Positions 31,003 through 39,512 of a stretch of DNA of 64,000 bases are shown here, one piece after another. This stretch comes from Streptomyces bikiniensis (GTDB lineage: Bacteria; Actinomycetota; Actinomycetes; Streptomycetales; Streptomycetaceae), in NCBI GenBank assembly GCA_000716465.1, contig JNWL01000005.1, positions 62,001 to 126,000 on the forward strand, read 5' to 3'. A program made the translations under genes and the position numbers. The first letter of the stretch is position 1. Each line of letters begins with the position of its first letter. The notes under the pieces are model-generated. The model saw only the letters and a program-made list of their open reading frames with translations. It searched no databases and was not told the origin of the DNA.

Positions 31003-31944
31003 TCAGGAGCGGGGGTAGGCCTTGCTGAGGAGGATTTCGGCGGCGGGGCCCCCGCCCTCCGTCCGGTCGGCGCAGGAGGCGTCGAGCACATAGGCCTGGA
31101 CCCGTGCGGCGTCGGCGGGGTCCGGAAGGACGAGCAGATAGGCGGGCTTCCCCTGGTACTCGCCCCGCTCGTGGCCCAGCACCGGGTCGGTGCGGCCGGT
31201 GCCGGCGAGGACGCACGCGGGAACGGCGCCCTCCCCGCTCCGCCGGGGGGCCGTGGTCCCGGTGTCGGAGGACATCGATTCGGGCCCCACTCCCTGGGGG
31301 GTCCGCAGCGTTCTGTCCTGGACCAGGAGGTCCTGGACCCGCTCCTCGACCGGCGACCCGGAGAAGGGAGCGGCGGCGAGTTCGGCGGAGGCGTCGGCCC
31401 TCCGTACGCCGTTCGCCACGCCGTCACCGGCCGTGCCGCCCGCCTGGCTGAGGTACAGGCTCGTCCCGAGCACCACGGCACCGAAGGCGGCGCCGATCGT
31501 GGAGAGCAGGGCGATCCGGCGGCGGGACCGCTGGGGGCGCCCCGGGCCGGTGGCCGCGCGGGGGCGCCCGGCGGGGCGGTCCGAAACCGGGGTGGAGGAA
31601 GAGGAAGAAGAGGGCGACTGCACGGAGGGGCGCGATGTTTCACGTGAAACAGGGGCGTCGCCGTCGTTGTCCGGGGCGGTGGCGTCGAGGAGGGCTTCGG
31701 CGGCGAGGGCGGCGTCGATCCGGCCGGCGATCTCGGCGGGCATCCGGGGCGGCCCGGGCAGGGTGCCGAGCAGGCTCCGGATCTCCTCCAGGGAGGAGCG
31801 CACGTCCGCACAGAGGGGACAGTCGTCCACGTGCCGTCGTACGGCCGCGGAACGGGACGGCGAGAGCAGCCCCTCGGCCAGGTCGGAGATCTCCGAGACG
31901 TCCGGGTGCTGTGTGGTGTCAGCCCTGTCGGCCGTGGAAGTCAC
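31003..31944 (-). CDS. Anti-sigma factor with zinc-binding ZAS motif
   Basis: A 313-residue transmembrane protein. The N-terminal cytoplasmic domain has the ZAS motif H38-x3-C42-x2-C45 (HVDDCPLC) that binds ECF sigma factors. A disordered Pro/Ser segment (about 95-145) follows, then one transmembrane helix (IALLSTIGAAFGAVVLGTSLYLS) and an extracellular domain of about 140 residues ending LLSKAYPRS. Its ATG overlaps the stop of the sigma factor gene, so it is almost certainly the partner of that sigma factor. A parS site lies within the Pro/Ser coding segment. Confidence 0.9.
   Translation of the reverse strand: MTSTADRADTTQHPDVSEISDLAEGLLSPSRSAAVRRHVDDCPLCADVRSSLEEIRSLLGTLPGPPRMPAEIAGRIDAALAAEALLDATAPDNDGDAPVSRETSRPSVQSPSSSSSSTPVSDRPAGRPRAATGPGRPQRSRRRIALLSTIGAAFGAVVLGTSLYLSQAGGTAGDGVANGVRRADASAELAAAPFSGSPVEERVQDLLVQDRTLRTPQGVGPESMSSDTGTTAPRRSGEGAVPACVLAGTGRTDPVLGHERGEYQGKPAYLLVLPDPADAARVQAYVLDASCADRTEGGGPAAEILLSKAYPRS
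31636..31651. promoter_or_regulatory. parS site inside the anti-sigma gene
   Basis: A perfect TGTTTCACGTGAAACA lies within the coding sequence for the disordered linker of the anti-sigma factor, encoding VSRET in frame. Confidence 0.95.
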
Positions 31945-32645
31945 GTGCGCCCACCTCCGCCCTTCACAGCAGCTGGATCTGTCGGTCCGGTGTCCGTCGG
32001 CCCCGGCACCGGTGGGACGGATGCCCCCGGCGTCCGGTTCCTTCCCTCTTCGGCGGCCTCGTTACCCACCGTGTCGGTGCGCAGATGAGTGACCATCGGC
32101 AGGAGACGCGCCCGGCCCCGTGCGCAGCGGCTCTTCACGGTTCCGGCGGGAACGCCGAGGATACGGGCCGCCTCCGCGACCGGGTATCCCTGCATGTCGA
32201 CCAGGACGAGGGCGGCCCGCTGGTCGGCGGGGATCGAGGCGAGCGCGGCCAGGACCTCGCGGTGGAGGTCCCGGCGCTCCACGGGGGCCTCGGCGGACTC
32301 GTGAGGGTCGAGGAGCTGTTCGAAACGGTCGTCGTCGTTGACGGGCGAGGTCCTGCGGGAGGCGGTCTTGCGCGCCCGGTCGAGACAGGCGTTCACCGTG
32401 ATCCGGTGGAGCCAGGTCGTGACGGCCGACTGGCCGCGGAAGGTGTGAGCGGCTCGGAAGGCCGAGAGAAGGGCGTCCTGGACGGCGTCGGCGGCCTCCT
32501 CGCGGTCCCCCAGGGTCCGCAGGGCCACCGCCCACAACCGATCCCGGTGCCGCCGTACCAGCTCACCGAAGGCATCGGGATCCCCGGCGACGTGACGGGC
32601 CAGAAGCTCCTGGTCGTCAGCGGCCTCGTCTATTGGATCGTCCAA
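31941..32645 (-). CDS. sigM: ECF sigma factor SigM
   Basis: An ECF-type RNA polymerase sigma factor of 234 residues. Region 2 is seen as DPDAFGELVRRHRDRLWAVALR, with the -10 recognition helix TFRGQSAVTTWLHRITVNACLDRARK. Region 4 follows as ALASIPADQRAALVLVDMQGYPVAEAARILGVPAGTVKSRCARGRARL. It starts with a rare TTG at 32645; GGGAGGGGG lies about 8 bases upstream and no better start exists. The place between trxB and the MurJ cluster corresponds to sigM of S. coelicolor. The anti-sigma gene overlaps by 4 bases. Confidence 0.9.
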   Translation of the reverse strand: MDDPIDEAADDQELLARHVAGDPDAFGELVRRHRDRLWAVALRTLGDREEAADAVQDALLSAFRAAHTFRGQSAVTTWLHRITVNACLDRARKTASRRTSPVNDDDRFEQLLDPHESAEAPVERRDLHREVLAALASIPADQRAALVLVDMQGYPVAEAARILGVPAGTVKSRCARGRARLLPMVTHLRTDTVGNEAAEEGRNRTPGASVPPVPGPTDTGPTDPAAVKGGGGRT

Positions 32646-32671
32646 CGGTGAGCCCCCTCCCTGTGCGGTCG

Positions 32672-34363
32672 TCAGCCCAAGACCTTGACTTCCGTCAGCT
32701 TGCCTCGGAAGTTCCCGTCGTTGGCGGGCAGCTCGGTGAGCCAGATCAGAACGTAGCGGGTGGTGACGGGTGCGAGGGGCTTCAGCGTCACGTTGCTGCC
32801 GGTTTTGGATGCCCGGGTGATGTACTGATGGGGCATGGTCGGCTCGGACGCCGCGTCCGCGGGTGCGGTCCGCAGCTCCACCGAGGTGTCTCCCAGGAAC
32901 GACAGTTCGACCGAGCTGATCTTCTGCGCCTTGCCCAGGTCGAGCACCATGCCCACACCGGTCTTCAGGTTTCCGAAGCGGGCGCCGTAGTAGTTGTCGG
33001 TGTACCAGTAGGTGCTGGGGTCCCCGTCGTAGGCCTTCGGTATGGCCTGCGGCTTCTCACTACCGCCGCCCAGCGGGTCGAAGTCGCGGGCGGATTCGAT
33101 GGGGATCGGCTTCGGCGCCACCGGCTTCTCGTCGGTGACGATCGTCGGAGCCGGGTCCGGTGTCTTGGAGGGTTCCTTCTGGCCGAGGAGGCGGTCGGCG
33201 ATCTGCCAGCTGCCCAGGCCCAGGGCAGCGATCAGGAGGGCCGAGACCGTCCACTTCAGCGCGCGGCCGGTGCGGCTCTGGAGCGGGGGCGGCGGGACGA
33301 CGACCGGCTGGGTGGACGCCGGGTGCACCTGTGGACGCCCGTACGTGCCCTGCTGGTACGTCGTGCGCTGGTACTCGGGCGGGGCGGCGAACTCGGGCTC
33401 CGGCGGCTTCACGCGGGGCATCGTGGACACGGCCCTGGCCAGCTCGCCCGGGGTGGTGCAGGGCGGCTCCTGGCGCGAGGCGGTGGCCCCGTCGTTGGCG
33501 AGGGCGCGCATGGCGATCTCGGAGAGGCCCCGGTGGACGCCGGCACGGACCTGGTCGGGGGGAAGCAGCCCGACGCCCTTGGGGAGCCCGGAGAGGCCGT
33601 GGGCGTCGTTCTCGTACGGCCAGCGCTGGGTGAGAGAGGCGTACAGCAGGGCGCCGATGGCCTCGGTGTCGGTGCGCTGCGGACGCTCGGCCGTGATGCC
33701 GCGCAGGGCGGCGTTCACGGCGAGTCCGCGGATCCGGTACTGGCCGGTGGAGCTGCGCAGGACCGCGCTCGGAGTGAGCCGGAGGTGGGAGAGGCCTTCA
33801 CGGTGGGCGGCGGCCATGGCCTGGGAGACCTGGCTGACGAGCTGGTAGGCGTCGTGGGCCTCCAGCGGGCCGGCCGCGAGCAGCGCGGTCAGCTCGACGG
33901 AGTCGGGCAGCCACTCGTGCACGACGTACACGAGGTCGTTCTCCTCGACGGCGTCGAGGACCTGGACGAACCGGGGGTCGCCGAGGAGGGCGGCGGAGCG
34001 GGCCGCGGCCAGGACCGAACGCGCCCGGGGGTGGTCGGCGGGCAGCAGGTGGACCCCGACGGCGCGCCGGAGCTTCTCGTCGACGGCCCGCCAGCTGCTG
34101 AAGCCGTCCAGACGGGTGACGCACTCCTCCAGCCGGTAGCGCCGGGCCAGCTTGTGGCCGCTGTGCAGTTCCGGAGCCGTGAGGGAAGGGTGTTCGCCGC
34201 TCTGTCGTTCGACCGCCTCGTTCTCCGTGGCCTCGGCGGTCTTCTCCGCCGTCTTCTCTTCTTCCGCCACCCCGTCGGTCGCGGCCTTGCCCGCCTTGGC
34301 GGTCAGCGGGTCGTCACCGCTGTTGTCGGCCACGTCGACGGCAGCCGTGCTACGTTCCGCCAC
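32672..34363 (-). CDS. Membrane-anchored pseudokinase with extracellular discoidin-like domain
   Basis: A 563-residue protein. After an acidic N-terminus comes a protein-kinase-like domain (about 70-310) whose catalytic residues are lost. The ATP lysine site reads VGVHLL, the HRDLKPxN loop reads HLRLTPSAVL and the DFG segment reads RGLAVN. A Pro-rich linker and a transmembrane helix (about 368-390) lead to a C-terminal domain with YDGDPSTYWYTDNYY, like F5/8 type C carbohydrate-binding folds. In mycobacteria a comparable pseudokinase and outer domain are fused to MurJ (MviN). Here they are a separate protein from the next gene upstream. The GTG at 34363 has GGAGG upstream. Confidence 0.88.
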   Translation of the reverse strand: MAERSTAAVDVADNSGDDPLTAKAGKAATDGVAEEEKTAEKTAEATENEAVERQSGEHPSLTAPELHSGHKLARRYRLEECVTRLDGFSSWRAVDEKLRRAVGVHLLPADHPRARSVLAAARSAALLGDPRFVQVLDAVEENDLVYVVHEWLPDSVELTALLAAGPLEAHDAYQLVSQVSQAMAAAHREGLSHLRLTPSAVLRSSTGQYRIRGLAVNAALRGITAERPQRTDTEAIGALLYASLTQRWPYENDAHGLSGLPKGVGLLPPDQVRAGVHRGLSEIAMRALANDGATASRQEPPCTTPGELARAVSTMPRVKPPEPEFAAPPEYQRTTYQQGTYGRPQVHPASTQPVVVPPPPLQSRTGRALKWTVSALLIAALGLGSWQIADRLLGQKEPSKTPDPAPTIVTDEKPVAPKPIPIESARDFDPLGGGSEKPQAIPKAYDGDPSTYWYTDNYYGARFGNLKTGVGMVLDLGKAQKISSVELSFLGDTSVELRTAPADAASEPTMPHQYITRASKTGSNVTLKPLAPVTTRYVLIWLTELPANDGNFRGKLTEVKVLG

Positions 34364-34480
34364 CGTCGTTCCTGCCTCCCCATCCGTTGCGCCACATCCA
34401 ACAGCCAAGCCAATTGTGCCCACAGTCGGACGCCATGCACGACACGCGGCCCCCGCCGATGGTTGTGCGGGACCTCCGGT

Positions 34481-36769
34481 TCAGCGTCCCAGGCGGCCGC
34501 GGACCATGCCGACCAGGGTGTTCAGCTCCGTGATCCGCATGCGCTTCGCCGCGACGAAGAAGACCCCGAGGAGCACGGCCCCGCCGACGACCAGGGCGAC
34601 GAGCGAGCCGAGCGCGCCCTCGCCCAAGAGCTTCAGGAGACCGAATCCGACGCCACCGGCGACGATCGCGGCGGGCACGGAGGCCATGCAGAGCCGGGCG
34701 TAGGTCCGCAGCACGTGGGTGCCGTCCAGGTCGCCGCCCAGCCGGTTGCGGAGCCGGCGCCAGGCGACACCGACACCGACCGCGTAGGCGAGGCCGTACG
34801 AGGCGGCCATGCCCACGACGGCCCACTGGGCGGGCAGGACCACGTAGCAGAGCGCCGAGGCGGCCGCGTTGACGGCGGCGACGATGACCGTGTTGTAGAA
34901 GGGCGTCCGAGTGTCCTCGTAGGCGTAGAAGCCGCGGAGCACGACGTACTGGACGGAGTAGGGGATCAGGCCGAGGCCGAAGGCCATCAGGATGAAGCCC
35001 ATGCCCTGGGCGGCCTCGACGCCGCTGGAGGCGTAGAGCAGGGTGCACATCGGGACGCCGAGCGCCAGGAAGGCGAAGGAGACCGGGACGATCGCGACGG
35101 CCGAGTTGCGGAGGCCCTGTGAGATGTCGTCGCGGACGGCGCCCGGGTCGTCGTCGTGGGCGGCGCGGGAGATCCGCGGCAGCAGCGCGGCCATCACGGA
35201 GACGGTGATGATGGCCTGCGGCATGCCCCAGATCAGCTGGGCGTTGGAGTAGGCGAGGAAGCCCGCGCCGTTCTTCCCGGACTCCTCGCCGGCGGCGGTG
35301 GCGAGCTGGGTGACGACCAGGACGCCCGCCTGGTTGGCGAGGACGAAGAGCACGGTCCACTTGGCGAGCTTGACGGTCTTGCCGAGCCCGTGGCCCTTCC
35401 AGTCGAAACGGGGCCGGAAGCGGAAGCCCGTCTCGCGCAGGTACGGGATCATCGCCAGGGCCTGGACGACGAGGCCGAGCAGGGTGCCGATGCCGAGCAG
35501 GCGGATGCCCTCGTCCGGAATGGTCTGCACGCCCATCTGGGACTCAGCGGAGGTGCCGTACACCCAGATGAACAGGCCGAAGGTGACGATCATGACGATG
35601 TTGTTGAGGACCGGGGTCCACATCATCGCGCCGAACTTGCCCCGTGCGTTGAGGATCTGCCCCATCACCACGTGCACGCCCATGAAGAAGATCGTGGGCA
35701 GGCAGTAGCGGGCGAAGGTCACGGCCACGCTGTTGGCCGCCGCGTCGTCGGCGATCGTGTTCGACATGAGCCGGATCAGCAGCGGCGCCGCGAAGACGGC
35801 CAGGGCGACGATCAGGCCGAGCGCTACCATGACCAGGGTGAGCAGGCGGTTGGCGAAGGCCTCGCCGCCGTCCTCGTCGTTCTTCATCGAGCGGACGAGC
35901 TGGGGGACGAAGACCGAGTTGAGGCCGCCGCCGACGGTGAGGATGTAGATCATCGTCGGCAGGGTGTAGGCGATGGTGAAGGTGTCGCCGAGCAGGGCCG
36001 CGCCGAGCGCGCCGGTGATCACCAGGCTGCGGACGAAGCCGGTGAGCCGGGAGACCAGGGTGCCGGCCGCCATCACCGCGCTCGACTTGAGCAGCCCGGA
36101 GGCGCGGCCGGTCTTCTTGGGGGCGGGCGCGGGCAGCGGGTCCGGCTCCGGGGTGGGCGGGGGCACCTGGCCGGAGGCCTGCTGGTCCCGGTAGAGGTGC
36201 GCGAAGGCGTCCGGCTCGGGGTTCTCCTCGCTCGCCCGGGTCACCAGGTCGTCGACGCCGGTGAACTGGACCGTGCGCGCGTCGTCGCCGTACGGCAGGT
36301 GGCGCGAGGGGCCGTCGGGCTCCGGCGCAGGGGTCTGCGCCCACACCCGGGGATCGGGGGCGTGCGGGGGCGCGGCCGGCTGCTGGTAGAGCGCCTGGGG
36401 GTCCTGGTAGGTGCCGGGGGGCGGCGGCGGGTGCGCGGCGCGGTCGTAGAGCGCCTCGCCCACCGGGTCCTGTGCGGAGAGGTCCTGCGCCCGGTACGGG
36501 TCGTGGGCGAAGGCGTCCTGGACGTAGGGGTCCTGGGCGTAGGGGTTCTGCCCGTAGGGATCCTGCGCGTACGGGTCCTGGGGGTGGGGGGCCTGGCCGG
36601 GCGGGTACGGGGCGTAGGGGTCCTGGCCGGTCGGGTGCGGGGCAGGGGAGCCCTGCTGCGGGGCCGGCGCCGGCGGGTGGCCGGGGCCCGAGGGCGCCGC
36701 GGGCGTCCCACCGGACGGCGCGGTGCCGCCCGCACCCTGGCCGCGGTCACCGTCGTACGGCGCGTTCAT
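34481..36769 (-). CDS. murJ: Lipid II flippase MurJ with long N-terminal extension
   Basis: A 762-residue member of the MOP superfamily that moves the peptidoglycan precursor lipid II across the membrane. The transmembrane core starts near residue 230 (SSAVMAAGTLVSRLTGFVRSLVI) and shows about 14 helices. The conserved basic residues of the first helix region are present. The first 225 residues are cytoplasmic and disordered, with many DPYAQDPYGQNPY-type Tyr/Pro/Gln repeats. The gene precedes the pseudokinase gene in the same direction by 117 bases, a split version of the mycobacterial MviN arrangement. Confidence 0.94.
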   Translation of the reverse strand: MNAPYDGDRGQGAGGTAPSGGTPAAPSGPGHPPAPAPQQGSPAPHPTGQDPYAPYPPGQAPHPQDPYAQDPYGQNPYAQDPYVQDAFAHDPYRAQDLSAQDPVGEALYDRAAHPPPPPGTYQDPQALYQQPAAPPHAPDPRVWAQTPAPEPDGPSRHLPYGDDARTVQFTGVDDLVTRASEENPEPDAFAHLYRDQQASGQVPPPTPEPDPLPAPAPKKTGRASGLLKSSAVMAAGTLVSRLTGFVRSLVITGALGAALLGDTFTIAYTLPTMIYILTVGGGLNSVFVPQLVRSMKNDEDGGEAFANRLLTLVMVALGLIVALAVFAAPLLIRLMSNTIADDAAANSVAVTFARYCLPTIFFMGVHVVMGQILNARGKFGAMMWTPVLNNIVMIVTFGLFIWVYGTSAESQMGVQTIPDEGIRLLGIGTLLGLVVQALAMIPYLRETGFRFRPRFDWKGHGLGKTVKLAKWTVLFVLANQAGVLVVTQLATAAGEESGKNGAGFLAYSNAQLIWGMPQAIITVSVMAALLPRISRAAHDDDPGAVRDDISQGLRNSAVAIVPVSFAFLALGVPMCTLLYASSGVEAAQGMGFILMAFGLGLIPYSVQYVVLRGFYAYEDTRTPFYNTVIVAAVNAAASALCYVVLPAQWAVVGMAASYGLAYAVGVGVAWRRLRNRLGGDLDGTHVLRTYARLCMASVPAAIVAGGVGFGLLKLLGEGALGSLVALVVGGAVLLGVFFVAAKRMRITELNTLVGMVRGRLGR

Positions 36770-36814
36770 GGTTACCCCACCTCATCGTCCCCGGCCGACC
36801 GGCCACGACATCGC

Positions 36815-39217
36815 TCAACGGTCCACTTTCTCACCCGTGGCCGACGGGTCGCCGCTTTCGGACCCGGTGTCCGGTGTCGGGTCACTCGGCTGCTCGGGTC
36901 CGGCCGTGTCGTTTTTCCCCGGCTCCGGGCCCGGCTCGGCCGGTCCGGCCTCTTCCGGCTCCTCGGCCTTCTCCGCCGTCTCGGCGGCCCCCTCGGCGGA
37001 CTCGGCCGCTTCGGCTTCGGCGGCCTGGGCGGCCAGCCGCTTGCGCTGGGTGTACATCCGCACACCGGCGAGGACGAGGAGGAGGACACCGCCGGCGATC
37101 ACCAGCATCACCGTGGGGGTGATCTCGGAGACCTTCACGGTGAACGACATCGGCTTCCCGTACGGCGTGCCGTCCTCGGTGTAGAGCTGGGCCGTCACCG
37201 GCACCTGGCCGTTGACGGCGGCCGTGGCGTCGAACTTCACCGACTGGCTGTGTCCGGCGCCCACCTTCACGGGCAGCTCGGCGGCCCTCTCACCGTTGAT
37301 CTTCAGCCGGTTGCCGTTGTTGGAGACGAGGCGTAGCACCAGGTGGTCCACGCCCTGCACCAGCTTGTTCTGGACGGTCACGGGGATCGTCGCGCTGCGG
37401 CCGGAGAGCGTGAGGTCCGACTTGTCGACCAGCTGGATGCCCTTGGTGAGCCGCTGCAGATAGTCCTGGACGTTGCCCCGGTAGATCGCGGCCTCCCTGG
37501 TCCGGCCGCGCCAGGACGTCGACGTCTCGCGGCTGATCGCGTTGCCGAACGGGGTCACGACGCGGTCCGGGAACGTCAGGACGACCTTGAAGTCGTTCAG
37601 CTCGTCCCGGGTGGTCTTCATGTCGCGGAAGGCCTGGACCTGGAGCTCCTGGTCACGCAGCCTCTTCGGGTACCGCGAGCCGCTGGGCACCGCGGTGGAG
37701 GCGTTCGGGTCCGGCTTGGCCGTGGCCGCCGTGACGAGGTCGCTCGGCTGGCTCCAGCGCCGGCCGGAGAGGCCGTGCAGAGCGGTCGCCATGGTCTGCG
37801 CCTGGGCGACGGTCGGCATCCGCTGGGGGGCGACCACGACGCTCCGCTGCTTCTCCGGCTGCTCCAGGGTGATCGCGAGCGACTGGGAGAGGAACTTCTG
37901 AACGGCGAGCGTGGACCCCTCCGCGCGGACCATGTCCCCCTCGAAGGCGGTGGACAGGAGCGCGTCGCTCACCACGGCCGTGGTGCTGCCGTTGCCCAGG
38001 GGGCGGGCCGCCGTGGGCGTGTAGGACAGGTCGTCGCGGACGCTGTCGCTGCGGGCGATCACCTTGTCGGCGCCGGCCGAGGTCGCGACCGCCACGATGG
38101 AGGGGTCGACGGCTCCCTCGACGGGCCAGGCGAAGTCGGTGGAGGGCTGCACGTGGAGGACGGTCTCGACCGTCACCCCGGCGAGGGCGGTGGCCGACTG
38201 GAGGTGGCCCAGGGAGCCGGGAACGTCCTTGCCGTGGTGGGCCAGGGAGGCGAGGTCGGGGTCGGCGAAGGGGAGGGCGACGACCTTGCGCCCCTGCACC
38301 GCCTTCTCCAGCTCGCCCAGCCACCGTTCGGCGAGCTCCTTGTTCGTGCCGGGGACGTGCAGGGAGCCGTCCTTGACGCGGTAGCCGTTCGCCATGGCGT
38401 CGACGGTGGCCAGGAGGTCCGGGTCGATCACCCAGGTGACCGGCAGGTTCCTGCCCAGCGAGACCATCTGGTCGAGCCGTCCGCCCGGCCGCAGCTCCGC
38501 CACCAGGGCGTCGTCCTCGAAGACCGGGGTCCGCTGGTCGTCCGGGGCGGTCTCCGCCGAGACGTGGGCCGAGGCGATCAGCGGCCAGAGGTAGGTGAGC
38601 TGGGTCTTCTTCTCGGTGGGCTCGGGCTGGTACGGCAGGAAGGTCCGCTCGATGCCGAGCACCCGGGGGTAGGGGCGGTCCGAGGTCTGGCCGGTGAGGG
38701 AGACGCCGAGCTGGTAGACGCCCGCCTCGTCGAGCCCGAGGTCGGCGACCGGGACGGAGAGGGAGAAGTCCGCGCCGAGGCCGGCGCCCAGCTCGGGGAT
38801 CTTCGCGGTGGGGCCGTCCTGCACGGGAGCGGGGTCGCTGTCGTCCCGGTAGCCCGTGCGCCTCGTCGCCTGCTCGATCTCGCTGCGGCTGCTCATCCGT
38901 GGCCCGACCCGCAGCTCGACGGACGCGTCGGTGATGGCCTTCTTGCCCCGGTTGGTCACCGTGCCCTTGACGGTGACGGTGTCGCCCTCGGCGGGAGAAC
39001 TCGGGGTCAGGGTGTCGATCGACACATCGACGGTCTTCGATCCGGTGGCGTCCTCGGCGGCGGTCGCCGAGGGAGCGGCGACCGCGGGGGAGGTGGCGAC
39101 CGGGGCCTGGAGCAGCCCGGCGAGGAGCGGCGCCCCGACGGCGACGGTGAGTGTGCGCCGCAGCCATCGGCGGGCAGGTGAGGGACCGGTCCCCTGGATG
39201 TCTGCCGCCTCGGCCAC
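36815..39217 (-). CDS. DUF6049 family secreted membrane-anchored protein
   Basis: An 800-residue protein with a signal peptide (RRWLRRTLTVAVGAPLLAGLLQAPVA) and a C-terminal transmembrane helix (TPTVMLVIAGGVLLLVLAGV) followed by an acidic cytoplasmic tail. The outer part begins with an Ig-like repeat (LTPSSPAEGDTVTVKGTVTNRGKK). A central region of unknown fold follows, then a second beta domain (TLSGRSATIPVTVQNKLVQG). It lies upstream of murJ by 45 bases and is conserved at this site in actinobacteria, which suggests an envelope role. The GTG at 39217 is chosen because GAGGA precedes it; an ATG at 39280 lacks a ribosome-binding site. Confidence 0.85.
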   Translation of the reverse strand: MAEAADIQGTGPSPARRWLRRTLTVAVGAPLLAGLLQAPVATSPAVAAPSATAAEDATGSKTVDVSIDTLTPSSPAEGDTVTVKGTVTNRGKKAITDASVELRVGPRMSSRSEIEQATRRTGYRDDSDPAPVQDGPTAKIPELGAGLGADFSLSVPVADLGLDEAGVYQLGVSLTGQTSDRPYPRVLGIERTFLPYQPEPTEKKTQLTYLWPLIASAHVSAETAPDDQRTPVFEDDALVAELRPGGRLDQMVSLGRNLPVTWVIDPDLLATVDAMANGYRVKDGSLHVPGTNKELAERWLGELEKAVQGRKVVALPFADPDLASLAHHGKDVPGSLGHLQSATALAGVTVETVLHVQPSTDFAWPVEGAVDPSIVAVATSAGADKVIARSDSVRDDLSYTPTAARPLGNGSTTAVVSDALLSTAFEGDMVRAEGSTLAVQKFLSQSLAITLEQPEKQRSVVVAPQRMPTVAQAQTMATALHGLSGRRWSQPSDLVTAATAKPDPNASTAVPSGSRYPKRLRDQELQVQAFRDMKTTRDELNDFKVVLTFPDRVVTPFGNAISRETSTSWRGRTREAAIYRGNVQDYLQRLTKGIQLVDKSDLTLSGRSATIPVTVQNKLVQGVDHLVLRLVSNNGNRLKINGERAAELPVKVGAGHSQSVKFDATAAVNGQVPVTAQLYTEDGTPYGKPMSFTVKVSEITPTVMLVIAGGVLLLVLAGVRMYTQRKRLAAQAAEAEAAESAEGAAETAEKAEEPEEAGPAEPGPEPGKNDTAGPEQPSDPTPDTGSESGDPSATGEKVDR

Positions 39218-39512
39218 GCGCTCGCCCGTCCTCGTCGTTGTCTGTGGTGTCGGTGGTTCCCGGTTGCTGTGTCCAGGCATGGTAACGAGGCATGCTGGGA
39301 GCAAGTGCCGGGGAGTGCTCCGGACGATCTTCGACCGGCCGCCGACGAACGCGTCCCGGCGGCCCGCCCCCGGGCCGGCCGGCGGTCCCGCCCCGGGAGA
39401 CCGGCGGTCCCGTCCGGGAGGTCGGACATCCCCCACCCCCGGGAACGGGCGGCCCCGGACCCCGGGAAAACGGGGACATCGTGGTGAGCCGGGGCACGTA
39501 CCCTTTTCTGTT
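39218..39512. other. Divergent promoter region
   Basis: A GC-rich gap between the divergent DUF6049 and CCA-adding enzyme genes. It probably holds both promoters, but no confident -35/-10 pair was identified. No repeats or RNA genes were recognised. Confidence 0.5.

Noticed and set aside
35156..37336. Long plus-strand frame opposite murJ and the DUF6049 gene
   Set aside because: Charged, repetitive shadow of the minus-strand genes, with no start signal or family resemblance.
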